This document shows, piece after piece, positions 10,499 through 20,811 of a stretch of DNA of 64,000 nucleotides. The notes below the pieces were generated by a model. It ran no database searches and was not told the DNA's origin. It worked only from the letters and a program-made list of their open reading frames with translations. Every line of letters begins with the position of its first letter. The first letter of the stretch is position 1. The DNA lies in the NCBI GenBank assembly GCA_029532415.1, contig JAQOTA010000053.1, positions 3,844,001 through 3,908,000 on the forward strand, written 5' to 3'. The stretch is from Marasmius tenuissimus (Eukaryota > Basidiomycota > Agaricomycetes > Agaricales > Marasmiaceae). The translations under genes were made by a program, and so were the position numbers.

Positions 10499-12659
10499 CT
10501 ACCCATCAGCAGGCAATGCCTCGTCCACGATGGAAATCACATCCTCCAACGAGCCAATAGTACATGTCAAACCAGCCCGCTTATTGGCAAGGAATGCAGA
10601 CCGACGAGACATCCGTTGAGGTTGGCTTGAAGGAAGATATCTCCTCTGCTTACTACCGGGCAGACATTTCTAAAATTCCGGTTCATTGAGAACAACCACA
10701 GAACGGAGTCTGAACTGTCCGACGTACCTTGAATAATGAGAACTTCTTGGTGAAGAGATTCACTTTGGTGCTCTTGTCAAATAGGCCAAACAACGAAGCA
10801 TCTGCCCCGGCGTTCACATCGAACCCTGAGCCAACATCAATGCATCCATTTACGCTGGTAGACTTGGCTCCATCTGTAGAAGCGGTGGCAGTCGCATCGA
10901 GGCTCAACGTGACGCCAGCACTTGCATCGAGGTCAAGGAAGATGTTTGCTTTTGCCGATCCTCCTAACGCAGTGACGCCCAGCAGCAACGCGGGGATTAT
11001 GTGTGCCTCCAAGACAGCTTTGGAGGCAACGGAGGGAGTGACAGATAACTTGAGGGCTGTCGATAGGACCACTATGTCAGTTCGCCAAGTCGTGAAAATT
11101 TTGTTATATGATACAACTTACGGCTGTCAGTAGGCGTGAATTGGCCACCAGATTTCTCCGAATCGTCGAGGGGAGGGAAGAACAGTTTCGCATCCTTGAC
11201 ACTATAAGCAAGCGTCACGTCGACATCCGCTTTGATATCCATAGTGGCCTTTGCTTGAGCATTAAGTTGGAATTGAGGCCCTATTGTGAGGATACTGGCG
11301 AAGCGAGTTAGTCTAGACTCATAAAAACTAGCCGACATTGTACTTACCCTGGGAAGTCGAGGCCAGGGATGCCGGCCTCAAAAAGAGTGATCTTCCCTGA
11401 GTCTGCGGTACCCTTGGGACGAATAACATAGGTCAGAACGTAAATGACTACTGTTAGAGCGTTTCACCCACGGTGGCGGAGCCGACGAGACGCAGAGTTC
11501 CCTGTAGGTCCGCGTCAAGGTCTAAACAAAAAGAGTTAGGAGGGACGATTCATGTAGTGGAACTGCATCGATCATACTTGAGAATACACCAAACTCGCTC
11601 AGCTTGGGAGGAATGATTGTTCCAACAGCGGCGACTCCAATGGAGACGACGGCATGTGCTTTCGCGATTGCATCGGCCTTCAGGGAGGCATCAAAGGCAG
11701 GTATAGCTCCCTGAGCGGGACAGGATATCTTCTCCTCGAAGATATTAACAGTTTTGTCCACATCGATCGGCGGAAGCTCCTTGGTCAATGACTTATCGAA
11801 GGAATTGAATTCTGGGGGCATTAGAAGTGTTAGCCATATATGAATATGGTCACAAGACAGGTCAAAGCTCACTCTTAAACGTCTTCTTGACGAAATCGAA
11901 GAGACCTCTTGCTTGGAGGTTGGCGGGGGTCGTAACGTTGAAGTCACCAGATGCGCCAGGAATGTTTGCTCCCTCAATCGCTAGATTGACTTCTCCATTT
12001 CTGTGATAGGAAGGGAATTTGAGCGCAAGAAGAGGAGCAATGGCATCACGCACTCACTGCGCTGGATCTATAGCATCGAAGTTGGTATCAAGAGCTAACC
12101 CTTGTACTTTGGGAAGCGTCCCATCCCGCTTCCGTAGTGACCTGGCCAAGTCCGTGGGGAGGGATTGATCTTGGTGAACCCAGTTTCGAGAAATTCGAGC
12201 GAACGCATTCCCACCACACTTCATATATCACGTTAGTATAGATATTACGCTCATTAAAATCCGCACTTACTTTCTCCGGAAGTCGTACAAGCTTTCCGGT
12301 AGCGCCAGTATTCTGATATAGATGATCACATTCTTCGGAAGTACCGGTGCAAACGAGTCGAATGTCCTGTATGAGGGCGTCCTCGTTGCAATTCAAAATG
12401 GTCCAACCTCCTGCTTTGGTCACGTCGGCGATAGCGCTGGGTGATCCCCACTGTGTGATTGTCACCGTCAGATCTGTTTGTACTGGCCACGGGTCCGGAG
12501 AGACGCGCACTGCGTACGTACAATCTGGAGAGATCCAAGCCCGCTGGGGGAGTCGTAGGAGCAGGTTCCGTCAAAGCAAGGTATAGACCAGTCATTCTTA
12601 GCATGAGCAGAGAGCGGGAGTAGCACCGCTAATAGAAAAACAGAGGAGAGCTTGATCAT
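10499..12659 (-). CDS. secreted protein of unknown function, paralog A (compact form)
   Basis: The first exon encodes a signal peptide (MIKLSSVFLLAVLLPLSAHA) followed by NDWSIPCFDGTCSYD. After an intron come WGSPSAIADVTKAGGWTILN and IRLVCTGT...CDHLYQNTGA...LVRLPE, then CGGNAFARISRNWVHQDQSLP and a dibasic site in RKRDGTLPKVQGLALDT. Later exons are beta-rich, with SIGVAAVGTIIPPK, IGPQFQLNAQAKATMDI, AKLFFPPLDD, AKANIFLDLDASAGVTL and LFTKKFSLFK. A last exon, reached by splicing over 10683, adds KCLPGS...ANKRAGLTCTIGSL and stops at 10499. Exon structure and order match paralog B at 20.8-24.6 kb. The dibasic sites (RKRDG and NKRAG) are placed as in paralog B, which suggests Kex2 processing. The family seems widespread in Agaricomycetes, but I know of no assigned function. 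The final exon is inferred from splice signals and the shared KC start. Confidence 0.75.
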
Positions 12660-12825
12660 GACGAATAGTGAAAGCAAAGAGCGGAGAAGGTTTCCAGCGA
12701 ATGGAGGTGAGGAACGAAAGAACGAAAAAGGAAGAAAAAGCCGTCCTGGGCTCAAAAAAAGAAAGTGAGAACGAACGAAAGAACAGGAAGAGGAGCAGTT
12801 GTGGATCTTTCGACCAATGCCGTGG

Positions 12826-12833
12826 TATATATA
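12826..12833 (-). promoter_or_regulatory. TATA box of secreted paralog A
   Basis: TATATATA about 170 bp upstream of the start codon at 12659. A CCAAT-type motif sits just beside it, on the downstream side for the minus-strand gene. Confidence 0.5.
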
Positions 12834-13416
12834 CTGATTGCTGACGCCACATGGGACCCACACCATTTAATCTACACAGCGCGTTGATGGAGGGCGCAAA
12901 ACGTTCAACCGGAAATCGCTGGAAACCATCATTTCGGGCTTCGCCCTTGGCCAAGCGCGAGATGGAGTGATATGTCAGTAACGTTCCTGAATGCATCTTA
13001 TCAGCTTTGCGGCGACGTCGCAACAACTGACAGCGCCGTTTAGTTTCTCGTAAAATGATGGAGGACTCGGTAGGTTCGATCGAAGCCTGTTTGCTGCTCC
13101 CCATGATAGGCACAGCAGCATACCCTGCATCAAGTCCTAACTGTCTGTTGCCATGCAAAGACTTCGTCGAGGATATAAAACTCACTTTCAATCAATTTAT
13201 TCCAAACACTCGGTTCCTCGTATCCATGTGGGCAAAAAATCGAACAGCGCTGAACCGCACATAAAAGTCTGGCTGATTGTTAACACGCCACGCTGGTCAC
13301 CTAAGGAATATATTTGAAAGTAGGGTAGTGTGAATTATTGCGGATAACTTCGATTCCTCCCAACATGATGAGTATGCTAAATAATAATGCGATCAGTAAC
13401 TTACGAGGTCTAGATC
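12834..13416. other. intergenic, no gene seen
   Basis: Upstream region of secreted paralog A and 3' region of the MRH4 gene. The minus-strand frame crossing 12598-13191 is an antisense artefact of the first exon and promoter. Confidence 0.4.
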
Positions 13417-15879
13417 CTACCTCCTTCTACGGCGGGAAAGAAGCTCTCCAACCCTCTGCTTCACTTCTCGGCCTCGTCCCGCACCCCTTCCAGACTCAGG
13501 GAACTTCCCAAAAACGACGACTTTGCCCTTATGTCCTGCCCTTCCGCTCCTTCCTGCGCGATGAAGGAAATCTAAAACGTTCCGAGGCTCATCCACGATG
13601 AAAACGTGCTTTATTGAAGGAGCAAAGTCAAGACCTCGAGAAAGCAACGAAGTCGTAATCAACACATGAGGATGCGTCTGAGGGGTCAAAGAGGTCGAAG
13701 GGTTGGTGACTGCTGAAGAGGATGGGAATGGAGGGTGAACGAGTCCACTGTCATTCGGCTTGTCTCCAAGTTCATTGTCCCAGACAATTTCCTTCTTCCT
13801 CGTCCTTCCCGCATCCATCTCTTTTCCAGGAAGCACCCTGAGAAACCCATTTAAATGCCTATTTGATCCCCGGGCTCTCGTCTCACTCGTACTCGTCACG
13901 GAGACATTCTTGATCCCCTTGGCTTCCAAGTACTGGCCCATCAGCCGAACCTTATTGGTCTTGTTGCAGAACACAAGGACCTGAGAGAGGTTGCTTCCAG
14001 GTTGCGCGGCAGCGCCTAGTGAGTCCTCGGCCCAGACCTGGCGAATACGCTTCTCGACGTCAGCCATTCGATTTCCTCCCGTCCAGCTCACGTATTCGAG
14101 CTTGAGGTCTTTTGGTAGTTTGTGTACGCCAGGCGAGACGAGACGCTTGATGTCGGGGTGGTGTTCGGTGAGGTAGTTGTGCAACGTGGTAGGTATAGTG
14201 GCACTGGTCAGCAAGAGATTGAACGGGTAGGCGTCCGGAGAGGATGGAGGCGCAGACGTGCTCTCAGGTTTACTAGATTGCAACGCATCCGCTGGAGACT
14301 GCTTGTCGGCGGGTGAAGAGATTTGAGGGGATGAGACGGCTTTGGCTTTGGCAGCGGTAATGTCAGACAAAAGCATGCGTGTAGTCTCTTGGAAATCCGG
14401 GTCTGCAAAACCGAGAAAACAAATGAATTGAGGATGGAGCAGAACTGAGAACTTGGGAATGGAATCTCACCGAAGAGTACGTCTGCTTCGTCCACCACCA
14501 GCCATTCTACGGCCCCAAGATCCATCTCGCCTTTGGATGTCCGAGGGTGAGCTGAACCGACAATTCTATCACGACCTCTTCTCAACTTCCTCTGCGCGTC
14601 CTCGCCTTCTGTGGCGACAGGTTCCGAACCGGGTCCATCAGGGCCTTTCTCCCATCCTCTCCCCCTGGTCATCTCGAGTAGCTTCATAGGCGTGCCAATC
14701 ACAACATCGACAGGATGATATTTGCGCGAGAGCTCGAAATCACCGTCGTCCGAGCCAGAGAGGTCCATGGAAGACATCTCACTTGCCCGCATTCCGCGTT
14801 CGCGATCCCGACTCCGCTCGAGACCCGAGGAAGGTGCATTCTCACGGCTGGCACACAGGATACGCAACTTGATCTCGTGTTGCAAGGCTTTTGCGAAAAT
14901 GGCAAGCTGACGCGCTAGTTCATGTGTTGGAGCAAGGATTACTGCACGAGGGCTCAGCTCTTTCCCTTCCGGAGGCCGCGAACGAGGCGCGGAGGTGAGT
15001 TCGGATAATTTGAGAGCCTGTAAAACGGGGAGGAGGTAGGCTATAGACTTTCCGGAGCCGGTCTCTGACGCTAAGAGCCACTGTTTCCAGTCGGAACTTG
15101 GATTTGAAGGTTGTGATGATTCATGGTAAGGTGGTAGAACGTGATTTAGACTAAGAGTCTGGACTCTTGTGGGTGTAGCATGGGGACCAAGCATTCCCAG
15201 CAAGCAAGAACGCAGGCCGGGCATGAGTGGAGGAGACGTGAAGTTTTGATAGTGGTTATTTTGTTCGTGGTTTTCTATGTCCGAGTCTGGATGCGACGGA
15301 TGAGTAATGAGCTGTGATATTTCCGAGGGTGAGTGCATTGAGGCCGTTTCATTGTCGCCCAGGATCTCTGACCCATTCCTGTCGTGCACTGAATCTTCTC
15401 GAAAATGTCAATCAATAACCTTCGACCAAGGAGATCAAAAAACATACCGTACTTTTGATTTGCTCTCCCGGTTGCAATGGGGCTCCTTCGCGCCTCCTGC
15501 CTGCTTTGATTGGCCTGAGCCGGGTTAACGCTCTTCAAGTCCTCACCCCATCGACCCTTTCTTCGGGCCCAGTCTCGTTCATTTTCTCTACTTGACCTGA
15601 ACCGAAAGGCTGGACTTTTCCCTTTGGGTTGCGGTACCTCGGCGTCACTGTGCGGTAGCTCCTCCCGAGTAAACTCAGTGGGTTTTAGTTCGGAAAGTGT
15701 GTTGCTTTTACTGGAACCTGACCTGCCTGCGTTGGGCATAAGCAAAAGAGAGGGAAAAGTCCAAGGACATGCTCACGTCGGAGGAAAGGGCCTGGTGCTG
15801 CGGGCGAGGAGTGGAACAACTTGTATAATCGAAGCCGCTGCACCCCGGAGCACCTGTTCACTGTGGTGCACGACAGCAT
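13417..15879 (-). CDS. MRH4: DEAD-box RNA helicase, mitochondrial (Mrh4-like)
   Basis: ATP-dependent RNA helicase; yeast Mrh4 acts in assembly of the large mitochondrial ribosomal subunit. A short first exon (15777-15879) gives a basic, Ser- and Arg-rich start (MLSCTTVNRCSGVQRLRLYK, then LFHSS and FLRR) with the look of a mitochondrial presequence. A 50-nt intron (15727-15776) joins it in frame to SGSSKSNTLSELKP. Helicase motifs follow in order: TRVQTLSLN, ASETGSGKS (I), PTHELARQ (Ia), VIGTPMKLLE (Ib), VDEADVLF (II), LTSATIP (III), VLVFCNKTNK (IV), ITTSLLSRGLDF (V) and HRAGRSGRAG (VI). The linkers between Ia and Ib and after motif II are long and charged. The protein ends in a run of arginines. 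Without the first exon the gene would start at 15745 and lack a presequence. Confidence 0.87.
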
Positions 15880-16242
15880 CGCAGTGCAGTCTTTGGGCAG
15901 GAGACTTTGAGAGGAAGAAGGCCCTGGTTCGGAAGAGAGAAGGAAGTGCACACGTGATCCGAAAATTGCTCGGACGGATGGTCGCGTCTGCCCGAGCCGG
16001 GAGCGCGTCTCTTTCCATCAATCTTGCCGAGTCTGACAGGGGCCCCTTCAAGTTCGAGCTATGGCATTTATCGTATCAGGATACAGGACATATACATTAT
16101 TGCGACTATATCATGACAGCTTGTAGGGTACTTAACGATAATGATAATATGAATTCCATCCAAAAAATTAAGACGGTGTCGTCCCAGTGTTCAAGAGTAT
16201 CCAAATAGGACTATCATGGCTGCAAGCAAAACAACACGACAA
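15880..16242. other. intergenic between MRH4 start and OSBP 3' end
   Basis: AT-richer sequence around 16070-16240 fits a 3' untranslated region of the oxysterol-binding protein gene. No gene was seen. Confidence 0.4.
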
Positions 16243-19200
16243 TTAGTGTTTTTGGAGGAAGTCAGGTTCATCAATGAATATGGGCTCTACGTCCTTCCAT
16301 CCAACGTCCTTTGAGCCGCTCTGCTTCTGCTCCCAAATCTTGTGCCTCTCCTGCCAATACTCCAACTGTCCATCTACGCGGGATGGTGTCCACACTCGGT
16401 CGCCACTGTCTCCGTCGGTCTCTGCTGTGAACCATCTGGGTTTGTGAGGGGGTAGATCTCCTTGTTCCCTTAGTTTCCTCGTTGCACGTTGCTTTTCCTC
16501 TTGATCTTGCTTCAGGGTATTGGCCTGCTCGTAATATCCAATCTCGAAGGCACGCTGGTCGGGACGCAAACGACAATCGGTGGGACACAAGTAAGGTTTC
16601 AGCGTATCCTTCGGGCAGTGATTGAGAGACAGCGCAAACGGCGTCAAGTTGAACGGAGAGCCGACAGGTTTGTCCGAGTTTCTCCAGAGTAGGAAGTACT
16701 CTGGCGGCGAAGAGGGTGAAGACGGGCCAGACGCGCTTACTGGCATATCCGGATTGAGTTCTCCGGTTCCAACTCCAGCAGCTCGGGCGATCAGTTGCGA
16801 GTTCCATCTTCCAGCGATTTCGATGACAGTATTCCCTCTAGAATCCATAACCCGTCCACTGATCTCGAAGGCGTCTTTACCCCTCCAGCCTCGAGGCTTG
16901 AATGTCAAGATACAAGTGTCGTTTGTGCGATGATTCGTAATCTGATAAAATGTCACTTCGCCATCCTCATCGCACATGGAACGCGCACTCACAATCATAT
17001 CGCCGTAATGGTCGATGGTTGGGCTGCCAAGAATGAACCCAGAAACCGAGGTCGTGACCTTCTTCCAGGTGTAATGCTCAACCACTTTCCCCTTCCTCAT
17101 GCCGTAGTCACCGACCACAGGGGGTTCTGGATATCCAGTTCCCCACTCCTTTGGCAACATCAGTTCCGTGTGCGCTACCCCAGTCGGTCGGATTTCAAAA
17201 GATTTGCCCATGAACTTATTCTGTGCATCAACCTGGAAAAAGTGTTAGAAGAATGTCGGCGCAGGTCAAACAGGTGCTCACCTCGCCATAATAGTTCCAA
17301 GACGGTGACTCTGCCCAACAAGCAGATATCGGGGGGTGATGGCTGACCTGCTCGGAGAAATAGCGATAGTCCTTGTCTAACCGAACGTACTCAAAAGTTT
17401 CGCTCTGATTGAAGGGGGTAGGTAAGGACATGGAATGCAACAGGCGTGGGGAGACTTACGAGCATAGGATTGAAGGGTTTAGCGATTCGCCCGATCGTGG
17501 AAGAGTAATTCGACATGGCAAACGCGGCCACAAATGCTATCCGACGGTGAGGGTCTTTTTCGTGTGCGGCAGCGTCCACTGTAGCGCGAGGTGAGAAGAA
17601 TACTAGTTTTCAACGATGTCAAGACTCACAACATTCCGAGAACTCCATATCCTCTGCCATCCGTTGAAGCATACTGGTGGGTTCGTTGAAGAAGACGGGG
17701 AAACTGATCTTGGTCAAATCCTTCCCAATACTGTGCTTGAGCACCGACCACAAGCTGGTAGGTGGACGTTCCGCAATCACTTCCAGCTTGCTCCGGAGGT
17801 TCTGGTACCCCATGAAGGGCAGAGTGAGCTCCTTTGAGATGACAGACTCTTCTAGCGAATGTGTAGGACTCTTGAGCTGTTCTGGAACAACCAAGTTCGG
17901 GAGAGCGTTGGCCTCGATGGCATCAAAGAACTCATCCTCCTCGTCTGTATCATCAAGCTCATCATCAACGGTAGCGGAAGTGACCACAGCTTGCGTCACT
18001 GCGGTGACGGGAGTCGGTGGTTCGGAAGACTCGGGGAGACCTTCAACACCAGGAGACTGCACTATGGGCTTGAGTATTGAGCCGCGTGGAGAGGCAGAGC
18101 CGGTTCGTTCGTCAGTGAGCCTCCCAGCCAAAGCCGATCTCTGTCTAGCCTTCAGCGTATTCATACCATCTGTAAACGTCGACGGAGAGCCAGCATCGAA
18201 GAATCGACTGCCTCTATTCCTGCTCCTCATCCTCAGCTCGTTCTCCAACATCTCACCCTCCTTGACAACAGTGGCTAAGCTCTCTTCCCAAGCCCTCTGG
18301 CGCTGTCGTTCCGACTCTAGCTTCTGCTTATACCAATCCTCCCGCTCCTTGACCATCTGGATGTACTCAGATATCATTCCTTGTACAGTGCCATAGGATT
18401 CCTGAAGCGCGTCCAGTCCTTTACCTTGGCCAGAGCCGTTGACTGCGTTGGAGAGCAATTGTCCGGTGAGCTCGAGCTGAGCTGCCGTTGCGTTGCCATG
18501 CAGCTCAAAGTTATCGCTATGGGGAATCGACCGGATACTTTTTGCGGATGAGGCCCCATCATCCATGGATTCCCGGTCATCGTTATCGAATGCGCCGCTA
18601 TCCGGACTGGCTCTTTCATCCGTGAGGCCACCAGTGTCGGCGTTGTGATCGTCAGCGGAAGCTTGTGAGGGCTCCCCGCCACCAAAAGCATTGCGGCCTT
18701 TAGTCACCACCCTCTTAATGCTCAACCCACTTAGACTGTGGCGAGCAGAGTCCATGGACGGCACAGAAATAGTGGACTTTCCACCTGAGAAGCTGAGTAG
18801 AGAGCTCGACCCAATTGATGGAGAGGATGTATGACTATGCCCCCCCTGATCATGGGTGGATGCTGTTCGAGAGCTCGGAGTGGTATCTGCATCTGGCCGA
18901 GGACTGCTGCCTGAATCCTTCTTGCACCACTCGATACTTTTCCCAATTGCCTGTGCCCACCTCGCCGCCTCCACCGGATGATTCGCCTTCATGTACCACT
19001 TCTGAACGGAAGTACGACCTTTACTAGGTGTCGAGTGGACCTCGAAATGAAGCTTGTCAGATCGGCCATACGGGTACTTGAGAAGGGCCGTCTTCATCGA
19101 AATGGAACCCCGACTGGCGATCGTTTCATCCTCTTGGTGGCGATAATAGGAAAGCACACCGTCTTGGAGGACAAACCACCTGGTGTTGTAGCCCTTTGCG

Positions 19201-20404
19201 ACATTTGTGTACTTGTTAAGATATCCCTTGAGGGTTTGTGGTGGTTCTGAGGGGGCGGGAGTGTGGATGAGTGTGGTATCGTGATTTGCAACTGTCGATC
19301 CATTCCATATCAGCGCTCCGATAGCGATGAACCTTACGCGACACTTACATTGCCGTAGGAACACCCTGACTCGGTCGTCCTTTCCGGTTCCCTCGTATGC
19401 AACCTTGCCGCGTCTATCTCTGACAAATACATCTGCGCCTGCTCGAACGGCAAGTTCGATGAGGCGAAGATCCTTCCGTTTGGCGGCTTCGTGAAGTAGA
19501 GAGGTGCCGTGATCGTCGTCCAGATAAGACAAGTCTACGAATTTGACTCGAGGAGACTCCAGTAAACTTATCAGTGAGGGCGATGGAGGAGAAGATTGCG
19601 GAGACATGATGTAGCTGTGAAGCATCGAACGATAGGACGCATTGAGAAATTCGCGCGAGTCTGATTGGAGGCTGAGGTTTTGTAATGGTTATATGAAAAT
19701 GAGTCTCCTCACTTTCAATGGCATTCACTACGTCCTTTCCTTTCGCCACCTCTTTGCACGAACGCCCTTTAGCATCCTGTAGTGAGTCGTTGATCCCGTC
19801 CTGTTCGAAGAGCAAGTTGACAACATCGGCTCTTCCGAGGGATGCAGCTAGATGTAGTGGTGTAGTTCCTGAGGTTATTGGATATATGCCGTTTGGTGAT
19901 ATTGCACGATGAGACAAAAGCAGGCGTATCGTTTCAACTGCAAAAATCGTTGTTTAACATCCACAGGAAAAGACCGAAGATTCAAGGCTGCGCACCTGAA
20001 CCACATCTTATTGCCAGGTGCAAGGCTGCGGCACCTGTGTCGAAATTTCCATCGGTGGATTTGCGTTTATCCTTGCTGATTTCGTTCAAGAATGGGTGTA
20101 TGAGTGCAGGGTCCCCTGTCAGTCGATGCGATTTCAAGTCAATTGCAGTTCATCGACTACTGGGGCGAATGCGCTCATACCGCTTCGTAGTGCAGAGAGC
20201 AGTTTGACTTGGTATAGAGGTTCTGTAACATCTGCATTTGACACAAGAATGAGCGAAACGAACACCGTGCAAGGTGATCATCGACATACTAATGCTCGTT
20301 GAATCTGTCGGGCCCGAGGATGCCGTCGAACGCATCGAAGTTGAAGAGGATATGGGCATAATAGAGGAGAAATCACTCCTTGTAGTGTCGTGAAAGGTCG
20401 TCAA
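16243..20404 (-). CDS. oxysterol-binding protein, Osh1/Osh2 type (ankyrin - PH - FFAT - ORD)
   Basis: Lipid-transfer protein working at membrane contact sites, exchanging sterol or PI4P between the ER and other membranes. In order: a short N-terminus; [19 protein letters not shown] and AALHLAIRC (ankyrin start); [20 protein letters not shown] and [19 protein letters not shown] (ankyrin repeats); a PH domain from [20 protein letters not shown] to [13 protein letters not shown]; a Ser-rich linker; a coiled coil around [19 protein letters not shown]; a perfect FFAT motif EFFDAIE in an acidic setting (17913-17933), which binds VAP proteins of the ER; and the ORD with its fingerprint EQVSHHPP. The C-terminus is complete. 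More than six short introns are needed. The start at 20404 is the longest choice; Met at 20359 is equally possible. Confidence 0.88.
17913..17933 (-). other. FFAT motif of the oxysterol-binding protein
   Basis: The codons read EFFDAIE on the minus strand, preceded by an acidic run (DDTDEED). This matches the canonical EFFDAxE motif that binds the MSP domain of VAP proteins and places the protein at ER contact sites. Confidence 0.8.
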
Positions 20405-20811
20405 ATTTTGGATTGGGGAGAGATAGAGGCTAGGTTAGGTCGTAGTCGTGGCGAGGACGAAAATCACAACGCTGACGCTATTGCTATTCAATTGCACCCC
20501 ATACATTCTGGGCACGTGCGTCCCAACAACAGCAGTCGTCCAAATGGAGTCGTCTTTCAGTCTGTCTTTGCAATAGGCCAACTCAAATCGGCACGCCGCT
20601 TTTGACTTCACGCTAGCCTCAAAGACATCGTGCGGCATTGCACCTTTCTGAGATACACTTTCGAGGGATGTGGATCGAAACAAATCGCTTTCATTCAATT
20701 CTTTACATCTTTTCAATAACTTAATAGTAACAGATGCTTCGTCAATCACTTTGTAGCCTTGATTCTAAAGAGGGGTGAGTATTGAACCAACGTGAACATG
20801 CGGTTCTTGAC
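20405..20811. other. short intergenic gap, no gene seen
   Basis: Between the 3' end of secreted paralog B and the start of the OSBP gene, both on the minus strand. A 104-codon minus frame (20435-20749) has no recognised feature. Confidence 0.4.

Noticed and set aside
15624..16208. 194-codon plus-strand frame
   Set aside because: It overlaps the Mrh4 first exons on the other strand and shows no domain or signal peptide.
20435..20749. 104-codon minus frame between paralog B and the OSBP gene
   Set aside because: No domain, no splice partners, and its position fits a promoter or untranslated region.
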